Of a stretch of DNA of 64,000 nucleotides, positions 46,541 to 55,163 are shown in pieces. The DNA is from an uncultured Methylocystaceae bacterium. Lineage in GTDB: Bacteria > Pseudomonadota > Alphaproteobacteria > Rhizobiales > Beijerinckiaceae. The translations under genes and the position numbers were made by a program. Under the pieces are notes generated by a model. It saw only the letters and a list, made by a program, of their open reading frames with translations, made no database searches and was not told the origin of the DNA. The stretch covers positions 118,053-182,052 of the forward strand of contig CALMZV010000145.1 of assembly GCA_937870755.1 (NCBI GenBank), written 5' to 3'. Each line of letters opens with the position of its first letter. The stretch's first letter is position 1.

Positions 46541-47617
46541 TTGATCGAACAGATCATGTATTTCGCGTTGGGCGCGCTGTCGGCGGGCCTGCTGGCGCTG
46601 TTGGCGCTGCCGGCTTTCTGGCGGCGCGCGGTGCGGCTGTCGCGCCGGCGGCTGGAGCTCGTGGCGCCCATGTCGATGGAGGAGATCGTCGCCGAGAACG
46701 ATCTCATGCGCGCGGAATTCGCCGCCGAGCGGCGGCGGATCGAACAGCGGATCGAACACGAGCGCGAGGAACGCGCCGCCGATCGCGCCGAACTCGGCCG
46801 GCGCGCCACGCAGATCGCGACGCTCGAAACCGCGCTCGACGAGATCGGCGTCGCGCACGGCGCGCTTTCGAGCGAGCACGAGCGGTTGCGCGCCGACCAT
46901 GCGCAGGCGTCCGGCGAACTGGCGGCCGCGAGCAAGGAAGTCTACGACTCCGCCGCGCTGAACGAGAAACTGCGCGCCGAGCTGATCGAGCTGAAGCGCG
47001 CGCATGGCGAGGCCGAGCGTCTGGCGGCCGAGCGCGCCGCGACCGTCGCCGCGCTGGACGCGCGCGCGCAGAGCTTGCAGTTGCGCGGCGAAACCTTCGC
47101 GCAGGAGAGCGAGGAGCGGCTGCGCGGGCTGCGGTTGCAGGAAGAGCGCGCGCGCGGGCTGGGCGAGGAGCGCGACATGCTGCTGAAGGATCTGCAGGCC
47201 TACGAACAGCGGATGGCCGCGGCGCTCGCGCGGCTGGACGCCGAGCAGGCGCGTGCGGCCGGATTGCAGGAAACGATCGACGCATTGCGCGCGGAAGCAG
47301 AAAGCGCGGAGACGATGCGCGCCGAGGCGGTGGAGGCGCTGCGCGCAGGCGTGCGCGCGCGCGCGGAGGCGGAATCGCGCCATGCCGCGCTCAACGATCG
47401 GCTGGCCGAGGCGCGTCGCGCCGCTCATGCGGCCGACAGCGCGGCCGCCGACAAGATCGAGGCGCTGCGCTCGGAAGTCGCCGCGCTCAAGGGCGCGCTG
47501 GTGGCCGCGCGTGAAGCGCGCAACGGCCATGCGGACGCGGCGCAGTTGCGCGCGACGCTCGCCGAGATTGGCGCGAAGGTGGCGCGCATGGCGGGCGAGG
47601 CCGAACGCCCGTCCTGA
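46541..47617 (+). CDS. Membrane-anchored long coiled-coil protein
   Basis: Protein of 358 residues with one N-terminal membrane helix (YFALGALSAGLLALLALPAFW), a basic juxtamembrane patch (RRAVRLSRRRLELVAPMSMEEIV) and then about 300 residues of Glu/Ala/Arg-rich heptads. Proteins with this start are common hypothetical membrane proteins in Hyphomicrobiales. GAGG lies 10 bases before a TTG at 46541; the ATG at 46556 is an alternative start. Orientation should place the coiled coil in the cytoplasm. Function unknown; a filament or scaffold role at the envelope is inference. Confidence 0.8.
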   Translation: MIEQIMYFALGALSAGLLALLALPAFWRRAVRLSRRRLELVAPMSMEEIVAENDLMRAEFAAERRRIEQRIEHEREERAADRAELGRRATQIATLETALDEIGVAHGALSSEHERLRADHAQASGELAAASKEVYDSAALNEKLRAELIELKRAHGEAERLAAERAATVAALDARAQSLQLRGETFAQESEERLRGLRLQEERARGLGEERDMLLKDLQAYEQRMAAALARLDAEQARAAGLQETIDALRAEAESAETMRAEAVEALRAGVRARAEAESRHAALNDRLAEARRAAHAADSAAADKIEALRSEVAALKGALVAAREARNGHADAAQLRATLAEIGAKVARMAGEAERPS

Positions 47618-47646
47618 CCGACGAGCCGCGCCGATGCGTTCGAGAG

Positions 47647-49266
47647 CTACAAGGCGGGCGCAAAACTGTGCGCCTGCGCCATGCGCCAGGCGTTGACGAA
47701 GCGTGGATCGTCGCTGCCTTCGAGGAGCGCGCGCGGTCGCAACGCGGGATAGAGCGCATCGTAGTCGACGACCGCGCCCGGCGAGATGCGTCGCGAGAGA
47801 TGGCGCGTGGCGATCTCGCACGGATGCGAGGCCCCGACCGCTGCGGCGATCTCCTTCAGGGCGGCGACCGTCTGGCGATGGAACTGAAACACGCGCTCGG
47901 ATTTGTCCGGCACGACGAGCGCACGGGAGCGGCTTTCGTCCTGCGTCGCGACGCCGGTCGGACAGGCATCCGTGTGGCAGGCCTGCGACTGAATGCAGCC
48001 GAGCGCGAACATGAAACCGCGCGCCGCATTGCACCAGTCCGCGCCGAGCGCGATAGCGCGCGCCATGTCGAATCCGCTGACGATCTTGCCGCTCGCGCCG
48101 AGCCGCACGCGCGGGCGCACGCCCACGCCCACCAGCGCATTGTGCGCGAAGTTCAGGCCTTCGCGCATCGGCATGCCGATATGGTCCATGAATTCGAGAG
48201 GCGCCGCGCCCGTTCCGCCTTCCTTGCCGTCGATGACGATGAAATCGGGCGCCAGGCCTGTCTCCACCATCGCTTTGCAGATGGCGAGAAACTCCCACGG
48301 GTGGCCGATGCAAAGTTTGAACCCGGTCGGCTTGCCGCCCGACAGCGTGCGCAGCCGCTCGATGAATTGCAGAAGCTCGATCGGCGTCGAGAAAGCCGTA
48401 TGGCGGGCCGGCGAAACGCAATCGCGGCCAAGCGGCACACGACGGATTTCGGCGATTTCGGGCGTGAGTTTGGCGGCGGGCAGGATGCCGCCCTGACCCG
48501 GCTTGGCGCCCTGGCTGAGCTTCACCTCGATCATGCGGATCTGCGGCGCGGTGGCGACGGCGGCAAATTGATCGGGGCTGAACGCGCCGTCCTGGTCGCG
48601 GCAACCGAAATAGCCCGAGCCGATCTCCCAGACGAGATCGCCGCCGTTCTCAAGATGATACGGACTGACGCCGCCCTCGCCGGTGTCGTGGGCGAATCCG
48701 CCGCGCCTGGCGCCGGCGTTGAGCGCACGGATCGCGTTGGCGCTGAGCGCGCCGAAGCTCATCGCCGAAATGTTGAACAGCGAAGCGGAATAGGGTTTGG
48801 CGCAATGCTGGCCGATCAGCACGCGCGGATCGGTGTCCACGGCGGCGGCCGGCGCGATCGAATGCCGGGCGAATTCGTAGCCTTCGGCGTAGACGTCGTA
48901 TTCTGTGCCGAACGGCCGCTTGTCGAGCTCCTTCTTGGCGCGCTGGTAGACGATGGCGCGCGCGTCGCGGCTGAAGGGCGCGCCTTGTTTCTCGTCCTCG
49001 AAGAAATACTGGCGGATGGCCGGGCGCATGTCCTCCAGAAGAAACCGAAGGTGCGCCGAGATCGGATAGTTGCGCAGGACGGCGTGGCGCGTCTGCACGA
49101 GATCGCGCACGCCGAGCGCGACGAGCGCGATGCAGGCGAGCGACAGAAAGGCGAACAGGTCGCCGAACACGTCCGAACCGGTGAATCCGGCGAACACGAA
49201 TATGCCGGCCGCGCTGAGCGTGAGGGCGATGTAGCGCGGCCCGAAAGCCATTCGTAGATAGCGCAT
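47647..49266 (-). CDS. FMN-binding glutamate-synthase-family protein with membrane anchor
   Basis: Protein of 539 residues. Two hydrophobic helices at the N-terminus (about 10-52) are followed by the glutamate-synthase central FMN domain: NISAMSFGALSANAIRALN, DTGEGGVSPYH, KLSQGAKPGQGG, IDGKEGGTGAAP and CIQSQACHTDACPTGVATQ for the iron-sulfur cysteines. The glutaminase domain of real glutamate synthase is absent. The family is sometimes annotated as ferredoxin-dependent glutamate synthase, but the reaction of the stand-alone, membrane-linked form is not established. Confidence 0.85.
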   Translation of the reverse strand: MRYLRMAFGPRYIALTLSAAGIFVFAGFTGSDVFGDLFAFLSLACIALVALGVRDLVQTRHAVLRNYPISAHLRFLLEDMRPAIRQYFFEDEKQGAPFSRDARAIVYQRAKKELDKRPFGTEYDVYAEGYEFARHSIAPAAAVDTDPRVLIGQHCAKPYSASLFNISAMSFGALSANAIRALNAGARRGGFAHDTGEGGVSPYHLENGGDLVWEIGSGYFGCRDQDGAFSPDQFAAVATAPQIRMIEVKLSQGAKPGQGGILPAAKLTPEIAEIRRVPLGRDCVSPARHTAFSTPIELLQFIERLRTLSGGKPTGFKLCIGHPWEFLAICKAMVETGLAPDFIVIDGKEGGTGAAPLEFMDHIGMPMREGLNFAHNALVGVGVRPRVRLGASGKIVSGFDMARAIALGADWCNAARGFMFALGCIQSQACHTDACPTGVATQDESRSRALVVPDKSERVFQFHRQTVAALKEIAAAVGASHPCEIATRHLSRRISPGAVVDYDALYPALRPRALLEGSDDPRFVNAWRMAQAHSFAPAL

Positions 49267-49314
49267 GGGCGGCTCCGCCGTTCCAATTATTCTGCAACCG
49301 CGCGGAGGGCGCCC

Positions 49315-50709
49315 TCAGCGCGGGGTGAGCGTCATCGGCATGCCGCCTTCCGGCCGCAGCGTCACGCGCTGGAGGGGGCGCACGCGATGGCCGCGTGCGA
49401 GATCGAAGCGGAACGCATGCAGAAGATGGGCGAGCACGATCGACATTTCCTGCATGGCGAACCCCATGCCGATGCAGACGCGCGGACCCGCGCCAAATGG
49501 AATGTAGGCGAAACGGTCGATGCGTTCGCGGTTCTCGCCGAAAAAACGATCTGGATCGAACGCATCGGGATCGCGCCACAGTTTGCGGTGGCGATGCAGC
49601 AGGAAGGGCGCGACCATGACGGTCGTGCCGGCGGGTATTTTCTGGCCTGCGATCTCGTCGTCGGCGATCGCCTCGCGGCTCAGGATGGCGGCCGGCGGGT
49701 AGAGGCGCATGGCCTCTTCCACGATGGCGCGGATGACCGGCGTGCGTTCGGCGAGCGTCTCGATCGGCCCGGCGTTCAGTTCGGCGTCGGCCTCGGCCTG
49801 CGCGCGCGCGCGCCATTCGGGCGATTGCGAGATGAGATAGAGCGCCCACGTCATGGCGTTGGCGGTCGTCTCGTGGCCCGCCCCGATGAAGGTGGTGATG
49901 TTGGCGCGCAGATCGTTCTCGCTCATGGCGAGCCCGGTTTCGGGATCCTGCGCCTTCAACAGCAGCGTGAGAATGTCGTTGGGGGGCGTCTGGCCGCGCG
50001 CCAGCAACTCGCGCCGCGCCGCGATGATGGCGTCGACCGTCCTGCGGAACCATTGCAGCGGCTGGCGCGCGCGGGCGCGGCCGATGCGCGGCACAAACTG
50101 CGGCACGCCGAATAGATCGAGCGGATCGACGCGGCCGATGGTGTCGAAATAGCGGTTGACCGCCTGCTGGAAACCACTCGCGTCCTGGCCCAGTCCCTGT
50201 GTGAACAGCGTGTGCTCAAGCACCTCCAACGCGAGTCGCGCGAGATGATCGTGCATGTCGATGATGCGGCCGGGGCGCTGGCGCGCAAGCCGCTCCACGT
50301 CGCCGCGCATGACTTCCGCCATCGGCTTTGCGAAGGCGACCACCTGTCGCGGCGAGAACAGCGGCGCGAGCGAGCGGCGCTGGGCGCGCCAGTCCTCGCC
50401 GTCGGTCGTCAGCAGGCCGCGCCCGAGCGCGGGCTGCAGTATGCGCAGTTGCCGCGCGTCTTTTCGATAGTTGGCGACGTTGTCGAGAAAGATGCGACGC
50501 ACGCCGGCCGGATCGCAGACGGCGGCGTTGCGGCCGAGGGCGGTGTGCGCATAGAGCACCTTTTCCTCGTAGTGCCGGCGCGTCCAGACCTCGATCGGAT
50601 TGCGGTAGAGCGTGGCTATGGCGCGCACGAGACCGAGCGGCGCCTCGTGCGGCACGGGCGCCGGGGGGCGGAACAGGGAAGGCGACAGGCTGGCGATTGC
50701 TGCGGACAT
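49315..50709 (-). CDS. Cytochrome P450
   Basis: Heme monooxygenase of 464 residues. The I-helix motif GAGHETTANAMTWALYL, the ExxR region EEAMRLYPPA, and the heme-binding FGAGPRVCIGMGFAMQE are all present. The form resembles the CYP102/CYP4-like bacterial group that acts on fatty acids, but substrate cannot be read. I start at ATG 50709, preceded by GAGAGA, because the open frame beyond it is GC-rich noise. No redox partner gene is beside it. It lies 48 bases from the glutamate-synthase-like gene in the same direction. Confidence 0.93.
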   Translation of the reverse strand: MSAAIASLSPSLFRPPAPVPHEAPLGLVRAIATLYRNPIEVWTRRHYEEKVLYAHTALGRNAAVCDPAGVRRIFLDNVANYRKDARQLRILQPALGRGLLTTDGEDWRAQRRSLAPLFSPRQVVAFAKPMAEVMRGDVERLARQRPGRIIDMHDHLARLALEVLEHTLFTQGLGQDASGFQQAVNRYFDTIGRVDPLDLFGVPQFVPRIGRARARQPLQWFRRTVDAIIAARRELLARGQTPPNDILTLLLKAQDPETGLAMSENDLRANITTFIGAGHETTANAMTWALYLISQSPEWRARAQAEADAELNAGPIETLAERTPVIRAIVEEAMRLYPPAAILSREAIADDEIAGQKIPAGTTVMVAPFLLHRHRKLWRDPDAFDPDRFFGENRERIDRFAYIPFGAGPRVCIGMGFAMQEMSIVLAHLLHAFRFDLARGHRVRPLQRVTLRPEGGMPMTLTPR

Positions 50710-50921
50710 CGATTTCTCTCGAACGCACGCTCCCGGGCGCCTCATGTGGGGCTGCGACGCCTGCGAACTTACGGACGGTTTGTGTTCCTGGATTGACGTG
50801 TTTCTTGATTGACGCGGAACGCGCGGCGCGCCGGAACTCTTTGCTGGCCCGCGCGTTGACCATAGTCGCTCGCAGGCGAACAGCAACCCGTGCGCTTGCC
50901 CGAACCTTGCGACGGCGGGCG

Positions 50922-51158
50922 TCAGGCGGGCGGACGCGCCTGCGCGAGGTCGGCGCGCGCCGTCATGAATTCGAACACGAAGGCGCTGTCGGGTTCGCGT
51001 GCGCGCATGAGGTCCATCAGATCGCGTGCGACGAGCCGAGCGTGGCGGGCGCTGAATGCGCCGGCCAGGACATGCGTGCGTTCCGTCTCGTCGTGCAGAA
51101 GCACGCTGTATTCGCCGATCTGGGAGTCGCTGCTGATCGAGATGCGATAGGACGTCAT
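50922..51158 (-). CDS. Small protein of unknown function (78 aa)
   Basis: Short soluble protein starting MTSYRISISSDSQIGEYSV. It has alternating beta-like strands, then a helix (ARLVARDLMDLMRARE) and ends FVFEFMTARADLAQARPPA. The start is preceded by a strong GGGAGGGAG, which supports it as a real gene. It is 101 bases downstream of the extensin-like gene on the same strand. I do not recognise a family. Confidence 0.6.
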   Translation of the reverse strand: MTSYRISISSDSQIGEYSVLLHDETERTHVLAGAFSARHARLVARDLMDLMRAREPDSAFVFEFMTARADLAQARPPA

Positions 51159-51259
51159 GGCTCCCTCCCGGAACCGCACGACGGAGGCAGCATGGGACCG
51201 GGCGTGGCGAACATCAATGCGGATTCGTCGCTGCGGCGCGTCAATTCGACGACGGCGTG

Positions 51260-52207
51260 TCAGCGGCGGCGCGGGGTGGAGACGATGTCCTCGTCCGGCG
51301 GCTCGAATGCCCCGTCCTCGCGCAGGCTGGCCGAGGGGCGGGGGAGAGGGTTCGCGGCGAATGCGCGCATCGGCGGAAGGGGCTGCGGCGGCGTGGCGAA
51401 ATCGGGGGCCGCGCGCAGGTTGGGAGCGTCTGCGCCCGGCAGGGTCTTGACCTGCGCGATGTCGGTTTCTTCCTCCACGTCCGGCGCTTCCGGAAGGTCG
51501 TCGCGGCGCGGCGCCGGCGCCAAGTTCTGCGGCGCGGGCTTGCAGATCCGGCGCGGGCCGCGCGAGGAATTGCCGTGCATCGCCAGATCGACGTGGATAT
51601 GGTCGTAGTGGAAGCCGTTGGACCCCGGCGCGAGAACAGTGGTGAAGATTTCGCAGGCGCCGCGCTGCGTGTCGCGCAGAAAGGCCTGGGTCTGTTCGTC
51701 GCCGCGCGTCCAGTCGCGCCGGATGACGATCTTGCGGCCGTCGGCGAGCGTGAAGCCGCCGATGTCGAGCGCGTTGCCGAACGCATGTTCGGAAAGGCGC
51801 GCGCCGATCTGGTTGTTCATGCCGCGACAGGAGTAGGAACCCATCGTGTCGATCTGCACGATCGGCATGCCGAACCGCGCCTGCGCCGCGGGCTGGACCG
51901 TCTGGCTCACCCAGTTGTCGAGTTCGGCGACCATCGAACAGTCGAGGGTGGCGGTGGTGTTGAACTGCACGGCGCCGCCTTGCAGCGCCACCACTTTCAG
52001 CGGGCGGGTGAGCCCGCAGATGGAGGGGCCGGAGATTTCGCGCGCGGGCTGCACATAGGCCGAGAACTGCACGCGCTTCTGCGCGAAGCAGGCGTTCTCC
52101 GCCGACGTGCGCCAGGCCGGGCGCTGCGGCTTCTGATACAGCGAGCACCCGCCGAGCACGGCGAGCGGCCCCAGAAGAACAAGGAATGGCAATACGCGAC
52201 GCGCCAT
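51260..52207 (-). CDS. Extensin-like family lipoprotein (VanY/D,D-peptidase-like fold)
   Basis: Secreted protein of 315 residues. The signal ends in the lipobox VLGGC, so Cys21 should be lipidated. The middle part matches the extensin-like C-terminal family (CGLTRPLKVVAL, YSCRGMNN) and has the metal-type motifs HAFGNALDIGGF and FHYDHIHVDL of LAS/D-Ala-D-Ala peptidases. The C-terminal 90 residues are acidic and proline-rich. A role in peptidoglycan trimming is likely but not shown by sequence alone. Two TTAAC sequences at 52231-52260 lie in its promoter region. Confidence 0.85.
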   Translation of the reverse strand: MARRVLPFLVLLGPLAVLGGCSLYQKPQRPAWRTSAENACFAQKRVQFSAYVQPAREISGPSICGLTRPLKVVALQGGAVQFNTTATLDCSMVAELDNWVSQTVQPAAQARFGMPIVQIDTMGSYSCRGMNNQIGARLSEHAFGNALDIGGFTLADGRKIVIRRDWTRGDEQTQAFLRDTQRGACEIFTTVLAPGSNGFHYDHIHVDLAMHGNSSRGPRRICKPAPQNLAPAPRRDDLPEAPDVEEETDIAQVKTLPGADAPNLRAAPDFATPPQPLPPMRAFAANPLPRPSASLREDGAFEPPDEDIVSTPRRR

Positions 52208-52293
52208 TCGCAGAGCTAAGCGCGCGAGCCGTTAACGGCCGTCAAACTTTCTGGGTTAACGCGCGCGAATGTTTGCGGCGTGATCCGGGCGCC

Positions 52294-54396
52294 TCATCCG
52301 CGGCGCGTCGCGCCTGCGAGCAGGCCTGGCGCGAGCGCCTCGGCCGCCTCCGCGCCGGAGATCGCGACCGCTTCCACGCCCGCGCCGTAATTGCCGCCGC
52401 CGGCGATCAGAAGGCCGGGAATGGGGGATTTCGATCCCTTCAGGCGACCTTGCGGCGAAATGCCGTAAATCGCCCCGCCGCTCGCCCAGTCGTAGCGCGC
52501 GTAGGTGACGGGGCTGGCGTCGGCGCGATAGACGATGTGGCGCGACAGATCCGGCAGCACGCTCTCCATGGTCGCGATCATGCGATCGCCGATCCCGGTC
52601 TTGCGCTGTTCGTATTCGTCGGAACGGCGCCATTGCTTCCAGTCGCTGGCGAAACCCTGCGCCTCGTCGTCGGGAAACCATTTGCGGGCTTCCTCGAAAG
52701 GCATGAGCATGATCAGCATCATGATCGAATGGCCGGGCGGAGCGGCGGAGGGATCGAGCAGGGACATGGTGGCGGCGCCGACATGCAGCGGTCCCGCAAC
52801 ATGGGTCGAGGGCCTGATGTCCGGCACGTAGTCGAGCCCGAGATGCACGCTGAAGCAGGAGGTCGCCGGGGCGGCCTTTTCAATTCGCGCGCGGAAGTCG
52901 GCGGGCGTGTGTTCCTTCGCCACGAGTTCGAGAAAGGTGCGGCGCAGGTCCGCGTTGGAGATCACCGCATTGGCGCGAATGCGCGCCCCATCGGCGAGTT
53001 TCACGCCCGCCGCGCGACCGTTCTCGACAATGATTTCGCTGACCGGCGTCTTCAGCCGCACCTGGCCGCCACGCGTCTCGATCGCGGCGACGAGCGCGTC
53101 CGACAAAGCGCCCGAGCCGCCGACCGGATAATAGCCGCCCTTGAAATAATAACCGAAGATCGGCGCCATCTGCGCGCAGCTCAATCGCTCCGACCCGTCG
53201 CCGAGATAGCCTGTCAGCGCGCCGAGAATGGCGCGCGCGCGTTCGTCGCGCACATTCTGCGCGACAAGTTCGTCGAATGGCTTGTCCATCCATTCGAAGG
53301 CCAGCGGATGGTCTGCCGGAAAGGCCAGCATCTCCTCGAGCGTGGCCGGCGCGCCCGGCACGCCGCCGCGCCCCGCGCCGGTCGCATACATGCCTTCGAA
53401 CACGCCGTGCAGCGTTTCGAACACGCGCATCAGTCCGGCCGCCTCGGCCGGAAATCGTTCGCCCAACATGCGGGCATAGGCGCGCCAGTCGCGCGGCGGG
53501 TCGATCGCGTCGTCCGCCATGCGGTAGGAATGGTCGATGCGGCGCCATTCGAGGCGGTCCGCCACCCCCAGCCGCTCCAGAATGCGGTCGATCGGACCGC
53601 CCTTCCACACGCCGGAGAAATCGTGCGGGCCGGCGTCGAACCGGTACAGGCAGGGGCGGCCTTCGTGGCGCGCCTTGCGCAGATAGGTGTGGCAATAGCC
53701 CCCGGCTGCGACGTGCTGATCGAAGACGATGGTCTTGTAGCCGGCGTCCGCCAGCAGGGCGGCTGCGGTCAGGCCGCCGATTCCGGCGCCGACGATCGCG
53801 ACGTCGCAATCGCGGTCGCCTTGTTTGAGCGCGGGCGCCGGCCAGTGGAACTCCTCCCGGCCGCGCCGCATGCGGTTGAAGGCCAGGCGCAGCGCCGCGC
53901 GCGGACCAAAGATGGACACAAGCGCGCCGCCGCCGACGATGGCTGTGACGACGACGGGCGAAAGCTGTGCGTAGCGCGCGGCGGCGATGGCGAGAAACAG
54001 GGCGCCCCACAGGCCGGACATGGCGGCGTTGACCAGAAAGAACTGACGCGATCCGGCGCTCGCGGCGAATGAAGAGCGTGCGTAGTCGGCGGTCCACGGC
54101 CGGCCCATCGCGAGGCCGAGAAAACTCGCGACGCCAAGACCCGCGAACGACATCCACAGCGCGTTCGCCGCTGTCCAGACGGGATCGACGAACCAGAGGG
54201 CCGCCAGCGCGGCGAGCGTGACGAGGCCGCCGATTTCGAGGAGGAAGGTTTCGCCGCGTGTCCGCCGCCAGAGCGCCGCTGCGACCGAAAGCGAGAAGCC
54301 GGTCGCGATGGCGCCGCCAGGCGCGCCATAGGCCAGAAGCGCCCAGAATATTGCGAGCGGCGCCAGACCGATCTTCACAAGCAGAAAGGTCTTCAT
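52294..54396 (-). CDS. Fusion of a membrane domain with a CrtI/RetSat-type FAD oxidoreductase
   Basis: Protein of 700 residues. Residues 1-170 hold about six hydrophobic segments (FLLVKIGLAPLAIFWALLAYG; LVTLAALAALWFV; AMSGLWGALFLAIAAA). Residues 198 to the end are a phytoene-desaturase-like flavoprotein with VAIVGAGIGGLTAAALLADAG at 199-219, the GGYYPVGGSGALSDAL substrate segment and C-terminal IPGLLIAGGGNYGAGVEAVAISG. FAD-dependent isoprenoid or retinol-saturase-like chemistry is the family expectation. The N-terminal membrane domain, with GRPWTADYAR, resembles small stand-alone membrane proteins and is not part of standard CrtI. No other carotenoid gene is nearby. Confidence 0.85.
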   Translation of the reverse strand: MKTFLLVKIGLAPLAIFWALLAYGAPGGAIATGFSLSVAAALWRRTRGETFLLEIGGLVTLAALAALWFVDPVWTAANALWMSFAGLGVASFLGLAMGRPWTADYARSSFAASAGSRQFFLVNAAMSGLWGALFLAIAAARYAQLSPVVVTAIVGGGALVSIFGPRAALRLAFNRMRRGREEFHWPAPALKQGDRDCDVAIVGAGIGGLTAAALLADAGYKTIVFDQHVAAGGYCHTYLRKARHEGRPCLYRFDAGPHDFSGVWKGGPIDRILERLGVADRLEWRRIDHSYRMADDAIDPPRDWRAYARMLGERFPAEAAGLMRVFETLHGVFEGMYATGAGRGGVPGAPATLEEMLAFPADHPLAFEWMDKPFDELVAQNVRDERARAILGALTGYLGDGSERLSCAQMAPIFGYYFKGGYYPVGGSGALSDALVAAIETRGGQVRLKTPVSEIIVENGRAAGVKLADGARIRANAVISNADLRRTFLELVAKEHTPADFRARIEKAAPATSCFSVHLGLDYVPDIRPSTHVAGPLHVGAATMSLLDPSAAPPGHSIMMLIMLMPFEEARKWFPDDEAQGFASDWKQWRRSDEYEQRKTGIGDRMIATMESVLPDLSRHIVYRADASPVTYARYDWASGGAIYGISPQGRLKGSKSPIPGLLIAGGGNYGAGVEAVAISGAEAAEALAPGLLAGATRRG

Positions 54397-54472
54397 TGGC
54401 GCCCCCCCAAAAAACAGGCGCCGGCCTTTGCAGCCGGCGCCCGGTGTCGTTCAGCGCGCCGTCATGCGCGGT

Positions 54473-54988
54473 TCAGATGTTTGCGCTCTGGTCGGACGCG
54501 GCCTGCGCGGCGCGGCGTTCGGCCATGAAACGTTCGAACTCCTCGCGGTCGCGCGCCCGGCGCAGCTTGTCGAGGTGTTCGGCGAACTCGCGCTCGGCCT
54601 CGACGAGCTTGCGACGCTCCTCCTCCAGACGCGCCAGTTCGGCCGCGCGCCAATCGTCGAAGGCGGCGTTGCCGCTCGACGGCATCTCGCCGAACGGCCG
54701 CCAGGGCTGCCCGCGCCAGACGGGCCTGGCGAAGCCGCCGGTCGCGCGGTCCCATTGCGCTTGCAGGTTCGGACCCACATGTTCCTGCGCAAAGGCGACG
54801 AGGTCGCCCTGGTGGCCTTCCTTGCGCTGCCAGATCTTGAAGAACAGGATCGCCAGCCCGATCGGCCAGAATACGATGAACCCGAGGACCATCGCGACGA
54901 TTTCGAGGGGCTTCCAGCCCATTCGTCCGCACCGCCGCCCGCCGCGGGGGCGAGCATCGCCGGACATGGTGGTTTCCTGATAGGTCAT
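54473..54988 (-). CDS. DUF2852 family membrane protein
   Basis: Protein of 171 residues with one or two close membrane segments (LEIVAMVLGFIVFWPIGLAILFFKIW) and a charged helical C-terminus (AELARLEEERRKLVEAEREFAEHL, then REEFERFMAERR) typical of DUF2852 proteins of alphaproteobacteria. The ATG at 54988 has GGAGGAG before it, better than the in-frame start at 55102. An AT-rich palindrome lies 40 bases upstream. Function unknown. Confidence 0.85.
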   Translation of the reverse strand: MTYQETTMSGDARPRGGRRCGRMGWKPLEIVAMVLGFIVFWPIGLAILFFKIWQRKEGHQGDLVAFAQEHVGPNLQAQWDRATGGFARPVWRGQPWRPFGEMPSSGNAAFDDWRAAELARLEEERRKLVEAEREFAEHLDKLRRARDREEFERFMAERRAAQAASDQSANI

Positions 54989-55027
54989 AGGCTCCTCCGA
55001 CCGGCTCAACCCCATTCCGGAGCGCCG

Positions 55028-55052
55028 ATGTAAAAGTAATTTAGTTTTACAT
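55028..55052. promoter_or_regulatory. AT-rich palindrome in the DUF2852 promoter
   Basis: Perfect 8-bp inverted repeat ATGTAAAA (55028-55035) and TTTTACAT (55045-55052) with a 9-base AT-rich centre, in a GC-rich region. Position 40 bases before the ATG suggests an operator overlapping the -10 region. The cognate regulator is unknown. Confidence 0.6.
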
Positions 55053-55163
55053 TCGGTCGCCGTCCAGAGGGTTTGATGTGAATTTTTGTTCATGAAGCAC
55101 AACGCCGCGCTGTTATGCGCGGCGTTTCAAAGGCTTGTGGAATTTCACGGCGCGCGGCGCGCC

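Noticed and set aside
45521..48604. 1027-codon minus-strand open frame across eipA and the coiled-coil gene
   Set aside because: It overlaps three recognisable genes in other frames and translates to low-complexity Arg/Ala sequence.
52231..52260. Two TTAAC sequences upstream of the extensin-like gene as CtrA sites
   Set aside because: They are 20 bases apart and no TTAA-N7-TTAA arrangement is found; half-sites alone are not convincing.
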